Assembly (NCBI GenBank): GCA_023428425.1
Contig: JAEYYP010000244.1
Location: 1 to 7,278 of the forward strand
DNA length: 7,278 nucleotides
Direction of reading: 5' to 3'
Source of the DNA: Pseudomonadota bacterium
GTDB taxonomy: Bacteria > Pseudomonadota > Alphaproteobacteria > Rhizobiales > Devosiaceae
In this document: positions 1-5,290 of the stretch, piece after piece
How positions within the stretch are numbered: position 1 is the first letter of the stretch
Layout of the letters: each line of letters begins with the position of its first letter
Program-made: the position numbers and the translations under genes
Notes under the pieces: model-generated
What the model saw: the letters and a program-made list of their open reading frames with translations, nothing else
What the model was told of the DNA's origin: nothing
The model's database searches: none

Positions 1-93
1 GTCATCGCCATCCTGGTGGTGCTGGCCGCGATGCTCGCCGCCGGCAGGTTCGGCCGCCGCCTGCCGCCGGGCGTGGTGCCCTGGCGGAGTTAA
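1..93 (+). CDS. C-terminal end of an unidentified, probably membrane, protein (partial)
   Basis: Reading from base 1 gives 30 codons and a TAA stop at 91-93; the start lies outside the window. The visible tail begins with a strongly hydrophobic stretch (VIAILVVLAAMLAAG), followed by a basic RFGRR segment and a short polar end. That pattern fits a last transmembrane helix with a cytoplasmic tail under the positive-inside rule. Too little is present to name a family. The stop overlaps by three bases (90-92) the stop of the convergent minus-strand dehydrogenase gene, so there is no room for a separate terminator between them. Confidence is moderate that this is coding, based on the open frame, the high GC third positions and the neat convergent junction. 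Confidence 0.6.
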   Translation, partial: VIAILVVLAAMLAAGRFGRRLPPGVVPWRS

Positions 94-1103
94 GGCAGTC
101 CCGCCGCCTTGCGCACCGCCTCCAGCACGCTCAGCACGTCGCGCGCCTGCCCGGCGGTCACCGGCGGCGGAGCGCCGTCGAGGATGGCGGCGGCAACACC
201 ACGGTAGAAGGCAGGATAGTCGCCGCGCAGCGTCTCCACCCGGCGTTCCGTCCCGTCGGCCCGGACCAGCAGGGCGTGATTCTCGGGATCGTCGCGGCCC
301 CAATCCGCCCCGGTCGGCATCCGGCCGGCGCGGAGCGCCTCCTCCTGCCCGTCGATGCCGTGCTTGAGGAAGCTGCCGCCGTCGCCATGAAGCTGGAAGC
401 GCGGTCCCGGCCGGCAGACCACCGTCCCGCAATGCAGGATTGCCCGCATCGGCCCATAGCCGAGCACGATGTGGAACCAGTCGTCGACCTCAGCGTCCGG
501 CCGCTGGGCGCCGACATCGGCGAGGATGCGGTCGGGCAGGCCGAACAGGGTCACCGCCTGATCGATCAGATGGGCGCCGAGGTCGAACAGCACGCCGGAG
601 CCGGGCAGCGTCCGTTCGCGCCAGCCCTGCTTGATCTGCGGGCGGAAGCGGTCGTAATGCGCCTCGTAGTGATAGGGGCGGCCGACCTCGCCCGCCTCCA
701 GGCAGGCGCGCAGGGTCAGGAAGTCGTTGTCCCAGCGCCGGTTGTGGAAGACGGTCAGCAGCCGTCCCTGCCGCTTGGCGAGGTCGATCAGTTCGCCGGC
801 CTCCGCCGCGCTGGTCGCCATCGGCTTGTCGATCACCACATGCTTGCCGGCCAGCAGCGCCTCGCGGGCCAGGGGAGCGTGGCTGGTGTTGGGGGTGGCG
901 ATCACCACGAGATCGATGCCTGGGTCGGCGATCAGCGCCTCGGCCGTCATCGCCACGGCACCCGGCGCGGCGCGGCGGATGTCGTCGGTGCGCGAGCTGG
1001 CGACCGCGGTCAGGCGCAGACGCGGTTCGCTCCGGATCAGCGGCGCGTGGAACACCGACCCGGCAAGGCCGAACCCCAGCAGACCGACCGACAGGCTGTT
1101 CAT
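90..1103 (-). CDS. Gfo/Idh/MocA family oxidoreductase, IolW/YdgJ-like (putative scyllo-inositol or sugar dehydrogenase)
   Basis: Predicted 337-residue cytoplasmic NAD(P)-dependent dehydrogenase. The N-terminal Rossmann domain has GFGLAG at residues 10-15. The family Lys motif appears as DKP at 92-94 instead of the commoner EKP. HNRRWDNDF lies at 120-128, and the catalytic Asp/His pair is D174 and H178 in FDLGAHLID. From memory, HNRRWDNDF, DLG(A/S)HxIDQ and GIDGQE are shared with Bacillus subtilis IolW (YvaA, NADP-dependent scyllo-inositol dehydrogenase) and E. coli YdgJ, and the length matches. The SSR at 36-38 after the second strand suggests NADP preference (inference). The frame is open to 1241, but the start at 1103 is preferred because GAAGAGG lies about 9 bases upstream and homology begins there; the longer N-terminus is Arg-rich and unlike the family. 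The gene is divergent from the sugar transporter, so it may share substrate and control. The substrate is uncertain. Confidence 0.88.
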   Translation of the reverse strand: MNSLSVGLLGFGLAGSVFHAPLIRSEPRLRLTAVASSRTDDIRRAAPGAVAMTAEALIADPGIDLVVIATPNTSHAPLAREALLAGKHVVIDKPMATSAAEAGELIDLAKRQGRLLTVFHNRRWDNDFLTLRACLEAGEVGRPYHYEAHYDRFRPQIKQGWRERTLPGSGVLFDLGAHLIDQAVTLFGLPDRILADVGAQRPDAEVDDWFHIVLGYGPMRAILHCGTVVCRPGPRFQLHGDGGSFLKHGIDGQEEALRAGRMPTGADWGRDDPENHALLVRADGTERRVETLRGDYPAFYRGVAAAILDGAPPPVTAGQARDVLSVLEAVRKAAGLP

Positions 1104-1220
1104 CGTCTCGTGACCTCTTCGCAAAAGACTTACCCGAGAGACCATGGCGTCCGCCCGGCCCCGGCGCAACAGCGCCCGCATCGGCATACCATCGTCCCGG
1201 CCCGGCGGGCGGGGCTCTGT

Positions 1221-1266
1221 GTAACAGCCACGTAACAACACGGGCGCCGGGAAAGCGCCGCGTTAC
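1221..1266. promoter_or_regulatory. Possible operator: repeated GTAAC half-sites
   Basis: GTAACA occurs at 1221-1226 and 1232-1237, a direct repeat with an 11-base period (one helical turn). An inverted copy, GTTAC, lies at 1262-1266. GTAACA/TGTTAC half-sites are known from LacI-family gluconate-type regulators, where they face each other as a palindrome. Here the close pair is direct, so assignment to that family is speculative. The position in the divergent sugar-gene promoter region is what makes it plausible. Confidence 0.3.
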
Positions 1267-1319
1267 CAAATTGTCCGCCCCGCCCATCATCGGCAGCGTA
1301 CAGTGACCGCCAAGCGAAC

Positions 1320-1337
1320 GACCGTCTTGCAGCGGTC
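1320..1337. repeat. Inverted repeat GACCG-N8-CGGTC upstream of the leader ORF
   Basis: GACCG at 1320-1324 and CGGTC at 1333-1337 flank eight bases, about 30 bases before the leader start. It could be a regulator dyad or a weak 5'UTR stem. Five-base arms can occur by chance in GC-rich DNA, so support is low. Confidence 0.2.
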
Positions 1338-1368
1338 CAACAGCACCGCGTCACGGGAGGGAACCGAC

Positions 1369-1440
1369 ATGCGCGACCTGCATCCGTGTGCGAGGCCGGC
1401 CCGAAAGCCGGCCCAAAAGCCGACGAGGCTCGCACCATGA
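1369..1440 (+). CDS. 23-residue leader ORF translationally coupled to the first permease
   Basis: A short ORF starts at ATG 1369 and ends at TGA 1438-1440. It has the best SD in this part of the window, GGGAGG at 1355-1360 with an 8-base spacer. Its stop overlaps the permease start as ATGA (ATG 1437-1439), the classic arrangement for translational coupling. The peptide is basic and proline-rich, with prolines at residues 6, 10, 14, 18 and 23. Codons 11-18 form a 12-base tandem repeat at 1399-1410 and 1411-1422 with one mismatch. I do not recognise the peptide. It may be a regulatory leader or the fused remains of a deleted upstream gene such as the missing binding protein. Expression is inferred only from the SD and the overlap. 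Confidence 0.45.
   Translation: MRDLHPCARPARKPAQKPTRLAP
1394..1413 (+). promoter_or_regulatory. Stem-loop within the leader ORF, upstream of the permease SD
   Basis: GGCCGGC at 1394-1400 pairs perfectly with GCCGGCC at 1407-1413 around the six-base loop CCGAAA. This 7-bp all-GC stem sits inside the leader ORF, 11 bases before the permease SD (GAGG, 1425-1428). There is no U-tract, so it is not an intrinsic terminator. A ribosome translating the leader would melt it, so it could tune coupled translation of the permease (inference). Confidence 0.4.
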
Positions 1441-2396
1441 CCTTGCAGACCCCATCCTACCGGCCGGCAGCCGGAGAAGAGGCCGTCCCCGGCAGCGCCA
1501 CCCCGCCCAAGGCGGGCGGGCTGCGCGCGCTGGCGCAGCGGCATCTGTCGAAACTGGTGGTCGCCCCGTCCTTCGCGGCGATCCTGCTGTTCGTCTACGG
1601 CTTCATCGTCTGGACGGTCTATATCAGCTTCACCAACTCCAAGATGCTGCCGTCCTACGAGCTGGTCGGCGCCGATGCCTTTTCCAAGCTGTGGCGGATC
1701 GAGCGCTGGTACGTCGCCATCGAGAATCTGCTGATCTTCGGCGGGCTGTTCATCGGCATCAGCCTGATCGTCGGCATCCTGCTGGCGGTGCTGCTCGACC
1801 AGCGCATCCGCGGCGAAGGGGCGTTGCGCACCATCTATCTCTACCCGATGGCGCTCAGCTTCATCGTCACCGGCACCGCCTGGAAATGGATCCTCAACCC
1901 CGGCATCGGCATCCAGCAGTTCGTCCGCGACCTGGGTTTTCCCGGCTTCACCTTCGACTGGATCGTCCAGCAGGACACCGCCGTCTACACGCTGGTGATC
2001 GCCGCGGTCTGGCAAAGCTCCGGCTTCGTGATGGCGCTGTTCCTGGCGGCGCTGCGCGGCGTCGATCAGGAGATCATCAAGGCGGCCTATCTCGACGGCG
2101 CCAGCCTGCCGCGCATCTATTGGGGCATCGTCCTGCCGTCGATCCGGCCGGTGTTCATGAGCGCGTTCGTCATCCTCGCCCACCTCGCGGTCAAGAGCTA
2201 CGACCTCGTGGTGGCGCTGACCGGCGGCGGTCCGGGCTATGCGTCCGACCTGCCGGCGACCTTCATGTACGAGATGACCTTCCGCCGCAACCAGATCGCC
2301 ATCGGCTCGGCCAGCGCGCTGATGATGCTGGCGACCGTGGTGGCGATCATCGTGCCCTACCTCTATTCCGAACTGAAGGGAGGCAAGCGTGTCTAG
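1437..2396 (+). CDS. gtsB: Sugar ABC transporter permease, CUT1 family, GtsB-like
   Basis: Predicted 319-residue inner-membrane permease, one half of the translocation pore of a carbohydrate ABC importer. A polar N-terminus of about 35 residues leads into the first helix (VVAPSFAAILLFVYGFIVW), with further hydrophobic segments after it. The cytoplasmic EAA loop that docks the ATPase lies at about residues 210-232 (EIIKAAYLDGAS then IVLP). IYLYPMALSFIVTGTAWKW, DLVVALTGGGPGY and IVPYLYSEL match, from memory, GtsB of the Pseudomonas glucose/mannose GtsABCD system. ATG 1437 is chosen because GAGG lies 8 bases upstream; an in-frame GTG at 1386 lacks an SD. Its end overlaps the next permease start by 8 bases. 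Leucine codons are mainly CTG (about 28 CTG to 9 CTC, hand count). The substrate is a sugar of glucose/mannose type or something related; family membership is secure, the exact sugar is not. Confidence 0.92.
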   Translation: MTLQTPSYRPAAGEEAVPGSATPPKAGGLRALAQRHLSKLVVAPSFAAILLFVYGFIVWTVYISFTNSKMLPSYELVGADAFSKLWRIERWYVAIENLLIFGGLFIGISLIVGILLAVLLDQRIRGEGALRTIYLYPMALSFIVTGTAWKWILNPGIGIQQFVRDLGFPGFTFDWIVQQDTAVYTLVIAAVWQSSGFVMALFLAALRGVDQEIIKAAYLDGASLPRIYWGIVLPSIRPVFMSAFVILAHLAVKSYDLVVALTGGGPGYASDLPATFMYEMTFRRNQIAIGSASALMMLATVVAIIVPYLYSELKGGKRV

Positions 2397-3279
2397 CCTG
2401 ACCTCCGCCCTGCCGCCGGCGCAGGGCACCGGCGCCCGCATCGCCCGCTGGGGCCTGTACCTGATCCTCCTGCTGTTCGCGGCCTATTACCTGCTGCCGC
2501 TGCTGCTGATGATCGCCACCTCCTTCAAGAGCCCGGAGGAAATCCGCACCGGGTCGCTGCTGTCGCTGCCGCGCGATTTCAGCCTGGATGCCTGGAGCTA
2601 TGCCTGGAACCGCGCCTGCATCGGCGCCGACTGCCGCGGCATGGCGCCCTATTTCCTCAACTCCATCGTCATCGTCGGGCCGGCGGTGGTCATCTCCACC
2701 GTCTTCGGGGCGCTCAACGGCTATGCCCTGACCAAGTGGCGGTTCCGCGGCGCCAACGTCGTCTTCGGCATGATCCTGTTCGGCAGCTTCCTGCCGTCGC
2801 AGGTGATCCTGCTGCCGATGGCGCAGACGCTGGGCTTCCTCGGGCTGGCCGGCAGTGCCGGCGGGCTGATCCTGGTCCATGTGGTGTACGGCCTCGCCTT
2901 CACCACCCTGTTCTTCCGCAACTATTACGTCAGCATCCCCGACGATCTGGTGAAGGCCGCGACCATCGACGGCGCCGGCTTCTTCCAAATCTTCACCAAG
3001 ATCATGCTGCCGCTGTCGCTGCCGATCCTGGTGGTGACGATCATCTGGCAGTTCACCCAGATCTGGAACGACTTCCTGTTCGGGGCGTCCTTCGCGGCGG
3101 GCGGCGCGCAGCCGGTGACGGTCGCGCTGAACAACCTCGTCAACACCACCACCGGCGTGAAGCAGTACAACGTCGACATGGCGGCGGCGATGATCGCCGG
3201 CCTGCCCACCCTCGTCGTCTATGTGCTCGCCGGCAAATACTTCATCCGCGGTCTGACCGCCGGCTCCGTCAAGGGATGA
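2389..3279 (+). CDS. gtsC: Sugar ABC transporter permease, CUT1 family, GtsC-like
   Basis: Predicted 296-residue second permease subunit, pairing with the GtsB-like protein. The first helix (LYLILLLFAAYYLLPLLLMI) is followed by TSFKSPEEIRTG, a hallmark of this permease group. The EAA loop lies at about residues 185-207 (DDLVKAATIDGAG then IMLP). VVYGLAFTTLFFRNYYVSIP, FTQIWNDFLFG and GKYFIRGLTAGSVKG closely resemble Pseudomonas GtsC from memory. C77 and C82 sit in the first extracytoplasmic loop and could form a disulfide. Translation starts at GTG 2389, with GGGAGG at 2378-2383 five bases upstream, inside the end of the previous gene; this indicates tight coupling. Leucine codons are about 34 CTG to 8 CTC, like the first permease and unlike the ATPase gene seven bases downstream. 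Confidence 0.92.
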   Translation: MSSLTSALPPAQGTGARIARWGLYLILLLFAAYYLLPLLLMIATSFKSPEEIRTGSLLSLPRDFSLDAWSYAWNRACIGADCRGMAPYFLNSIVIVGPAVVISTVFGALNGYALTKWRFRGANVVFGMILFGSFLPSQVILLPMAQTLGFLGLAGSAGGLILVHVVYGLAFTTLFFRNYYVSIPDDLVKAATIDGAGFFQIFTKIMLPLSLPILVVTIIWQFTQIWNDFLFGASFAAGGAQPVTVALNNLVNTTTGVKQYNVDMAAAMIAGLPTLVVYVLAGKYFIRGLTAGSVKG

Positions 3280-3286
3280 TCTTCCG

Positions 3287-4393
3287 ATGGCGACTCTCAG
3301 CATCAACAACGTCCGCAAGCAGTATGGCAGCGTCGAGGTCCTGAAGGGCATCGACCTAGACCTGACGGACGGCGAATTCCTCGTCCTGCTCGGGCCGTCC
3401 GGCTGCGGGAAATCTACCCTGCTCAACATGATCGCCGGTCTGGAGACGATCAGCGCCGGCGAGATCCGCATCGACCAGCGCGTGGTCAACGAGGTCCATC
3501 CCAAGGACCGCGACATCGCGATGGTGTTCCAGTCCTACGCGCTCTACCCCAACATGACGGTGGCGCGGAACATCGGTTTCTCGCTGGAGATGCGCGGTCA
3601 GGCCAAGCCGGAGCGCGAAGGCGCCGTCCGCCGCGTCGCCAAGCTGCTGCAGATCGAGCATCTGCTCGACCGCAAGCCGGCGCAGCTGTCGGGCGGCCAG
3701 CGCCAGCGCGTCGCCATGGGCCGTGCCCTGGTGCGCGATCCCAAGCTGTTCCTCTTCGATGAGCCGCTGTCTAACCTCGATGCCAAGTTGCGTGTCGACA
3801 TGCGCACCGAGATCAAGAAGCTGCACCAGCGCGTCGGCAAGACCACCGTGTATGTCACGCACGACCAGGTCGAGGCCATGACGCTCGCCTCGCGCATCGC
3901 CGTGATGCACCAGGGCCAGGTGCAGCAGTTCGACGAGCCCGATACCATCTACAACCGGCCGGCCAACATCTTCGTCGCCGGCTTCATGGGCTCGCCGTCG
4001 ATGAACTTCATCCAGGCCGAGATCTCGACGGCCAACGGCACGCCTTCGGTCACTTTCCCGCTCGCGGCAGGCGGCTCGGCTACCCTGCCGCTCCATGACG
4101 GGGTGGCGGACAGGGCCAAGGCGCGCAAGGTGGTGCTCGGCATCCGTCCGGAACACCTCAGCCGCCAGAGTCCGAGCACGCTCGGCAAGCCCGGCATCGC
4201 CACGATGACTGCTCCGGTCGAGGTCGTGGAGCCGACCGGCGCCGAGACAATGGCCGTGCTGAAGTTCGGCGATCTCGAAGTGGTTGGCCGCTTCTCCCCG
4301 GACGAAGCGCCGAAGAATGGCGAGAACATGCCGCTCGCCGTCGACATGACCCGCGCCTGCCTCTTCGATCCGGCGACCCAGAAGCGCATCTGA
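3287..4393 (+). CDS. Sugar ABC transporter ATP-binding protein, MalK/UgpC/GtsD type
   Basis: Predicted 368-residue ATPase that would power the two upstream permeases on the cytoplasmic face as a homodimer. All nucleotide-binding motifs are intact: Walker A GPSGCGKST at 36-44, Q-loop in MVFQSYALYP at about 78-87, signature LSGGQ at 134-138, Walker B D158 followed by catalytic E159, and H-loop H192 in VTHDQVEAM. The C-terminal quarter is a regulatory TOBE domain (VVLGIRPEHL onward). Length and layout are normal for the MalK-like subfamily. ATG 3287 follows the GtsC-like stop by 7 bases, with AAGGGA about 10 bases upstream. Leucine codon use is roughly equal (about 16 CTG, 17 CTC, plus a CTA and a TTG), a clear change from the permeases, so this subunit may have a different origin. 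I leave the symbol blank because UgpC, MalK and GtsD types cannot be told apart by eye. Confidence 0.93.
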   Translation: MATLSINNVRKQYGSVEVLKGIDLDLTDGEFLVLLGPSGCGKSTLLNMIAGLETISAGEIRIDQRVVNEVHPKDRDIAMVFQSYALYPNMTVARNIGFSLEMRGQAKPEREGAVRRVAKLLQIEHLLDRKPAQLSGGQRQRVAMGRALVRDPKLFLFDEPLSNLDAKLRVDMRTEIKKLHQRVGKTTVYVTHDQVEAMTLASRIAVMHQGQVQQFDEPDTIYNRPANIFVAGFMGSPSMNFIQAEISTANGTPSVTFPLAAGGSATLPLHDGVADRAKARKVVLGIRPEHLSRQSPSTLGKPGIATMTAPVEVVEPTGAETMAVLKFGDLEVVGRFSPDEAPKNGENMPLAVDMTRACLFDPATQKRI

Positions 4394-4406
4394 CCGCCTG
4401 CCTCCC

Positions 4407-4435
4407 GCGGGCTCCTCCCGGGTGGAGGAGTCCGC
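4407..4435 (+). promoter_or_regulatory. 12-bp hairpin sequestering the SDR Shine-Dalgarno; possible weak terminator/attenuator
   Basis: The arm 4407-4418 (GCGGGCTCCTCC) pairs with 4424-4435 (GGAGGAGTCCGC) around the loop CGGGT. This gives 12 continuous pairs with a single G·U. The 3' arm contains GGAGGAG (4424-4430), the only SD for the downstream dehydrogenase, so the folded RNA would hide it. The stem is followed by ATTTCATT, which is T-rich but not a true U-run, so it might also act as a weak intrinsic terminator after the transporter genes. Position and pairing are seen directly; function is inference. Confidence 0.6.
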
Positions 4436-4440
4436 ATTTC

Positions 4441-5211
4441 ATTCAAGGGTTTCAGAAAATTCCTGCTTTCGCACAGTATCCGAGCCTCGCCGGGCGGGTC
4501 GTCTTTGTCACCGGCGGCGCGAGCGGCATCGGCGCCGACATCGTCCGCGCCTTCGCCGGCCAGGGCAGCAAGGTTGCGTTCGTTGATATTCTCGAGGAGG
4601 ACGGCCGGGCCCTCACCGCGGAAACCGGGGCTGAGTTCATCCCCTGCGACGTCACCGACATTCCGGCCCTCAAGGCCGCGATCGAGGTCACCCGCGACCG
4701 GCTTGGTCCGATCGGCGTTCTGGTCAACAACGCGGCGAACGATCAGCGGCACGAGATCGATGCCGTTACCGAAGAGTTCTGGGACGCTTCGCTGGGCCTC
4801 AACCTCAAGCCGCAGTTCTTTGCCGCCCAGGCCGTCCGGCCGATGATGAAGGCGCTCGGCGGCGGCTCCATCATCAACTTCTCGTCAATCGCCTGGCGTG
4901 GCGGCGCGTCCAACATGCCCGTCTACGCCATTGCCAAGTCGGGCACCGTCGGGCTCACCCGTGCCCTCGGCCGTGGCTTTGGTGTCGACAACATCCGCGT
5001 CAACTCCATCGAGCCGGGTGCCGTCATCACCGAACGGCAGAAGCGGCTGTGGTTCCCCGATCCCAAGCAGATCGACGCCGTGGTCGAGCGTCAGGCGCTG
5101 CACCATGTGCTGCTCGGCGAGGAGATCGCGCGCACCGTGCTGTTCCTCGCCTCCGACGACAGCCGCATGATCACCAAGCAGTCCATTACCGTGGATGCCG
5201 GCCTGCGGTGA
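4441..5211 (+). CDS. SDR family dehydrogenase, XylB-like (putative aldose/sugar 1-dehydrogenase), non-canonical start
   Basis: Predicted 256-residue classical short-chain dehydrogenase. Counting from ATT 4441, the nucleotide motif TGGASGIG is at 24-31, NNAA at 96-99, and the catalytic triad is S149, Y162 and K166 (YAIAK). YPSL, NNAAND-RH, INFSSI-W, the ERQKRLW region and the DAGLR end resemble, from memory, Caulobacter D-xylose 1-dehydrogenase XylB, so oxidation of an aldose to its lactone is a reasonable guess. The frame is open from 4099 but contains no ATG, GTG or TTG before ATG 4843, which would remove the whole cofactor-binding half. ATT 4441 is proposed because GGAGGAG ends 10 bases upstream and the protein then has normal length; CTG 4390 is the other option. 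Leucine codons favour CTC, like the downstream genes. Substrate is unproven; the enzyme family is secure. The start could also reflect a point mutation or sequence error. Confidence 0.82.
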   Translation: MQGFQKIPAFAQYPSLAGRVVFVTGGASGIGADIVRAFAGQGSKVAFVDILEEDGRALTAETGAEFIPCDVTDIPALKAAIEVTRDRLGPIGVLVNNAANDQRHEIDAVTEEFWDASLGLNLKPQFFAAQAVRPMMKALGGGSIINFSSIAWRGGASNMPVYAIAKSGTVGLTRALGRGFGVDNIRVNSIEPGAVITERQKRLWFPDPKQIDAVVERQALHHVLLGEEIARTVLFLASDDSRMITKQSITVDAGLR

Positions 5212-5290
5212 TGCTTAAGGCGAGGGTGCATTCGGCGGCACACTATGCAAACTGCACCGCGCAAACGAACAAAGAGCATGGGGGGACTGC
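5212..5290 (+). other. Intergenic gap before the TIM-barrel gene
   Basis: The 79 bases hold the GGGGGA-type SD (about 5281-5286) for the next gene and a weak GTGCA/TGCAC inverted repeat (5226-5230 and 5254-5258). I see no terminator, so cotranscription with the upstream SDR gene is likely. A separate promoter cannot be excluded. Confidence 0.4.

Larger units (their letters stand above)
1104..1368. promoter_or_regulatory. Divergent control region between the dehydrogenase and the transporter leader
   Basis: About 265 bases separate the dehydrogenase start from the leader ORF start. Both promoters should lie here, but I could not pick a convincing -35/-10 pair on either strand. Visible elements are two direct GTAACA copies, an inverted GTTAC at 1262-1266, a GGCGC/GCGCC stem at 1243-1259, and a GACCG/CGGTC inverted repeat at 1320-1337. 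No solute-binding-protein gene is encoded here, although one commonly precedes permeases of this type. Confidence 0.55.

Noticed and set aside
276..1235. Plus-strand open frame of about 319 codons opposite the Gfo/Idh/MocA gene
   Set aside because: It lacks an SD and any family motif; the minus strand carries an intact Rossmann dehydrogenase.
1104..1241. N-terminal extension of the dehydrogenase to 1241
   Set aside because: The extra 46 residues are Arg-rich and not family-like; GAAGAGG supports ATG at 1103.
1271..1304. Sigma-70-like promoter TTGTCC ... TACAGT
   Set aside because: The spacing is 22 bases and both hexamers are poor; not supportable as a promoter call.
1386..1436. GTG 1386 as an upstream start for the first permease (17 more residues)
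   Set aside because: There is no SD before it, and the added AGPKAGPK-type sequence comes from the leader repeat read in another frame; ATG 1437 has GAGG at good spacing.
1287..2441. Long minus-strand open frame opposite the first permease
   Set aside because: It is an antisense shadow of GC-rich codons: the translation is low-complexity (D/Q/R/G/H-rich) with no recognisable domain, while the plus strand encodes a clear permease.
2347..3516. Long minus-strand open frame opposite the second permease and ATPase start
   Set aside because: Same antisense artefact; it crosses two real genes and gives repetitive polar sequence with no motif.
4390..4440. CTG 4390 as the start of the XylB-like SDR
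   Set aside because: It has no visible SD, adds a Pro/Arg-rich segment encoded by the hairpin, and overlaps the ATPase stop; kept only as a secondary option to ATT 4441.
4843..5211. A separate 122-residue protein starting at ATG 4843
   Set aside because: It is the C-terminal half of the SDR; the same frame upstream encodes the TGGASGIG and NNAA motifs, so it is not an independent gene.
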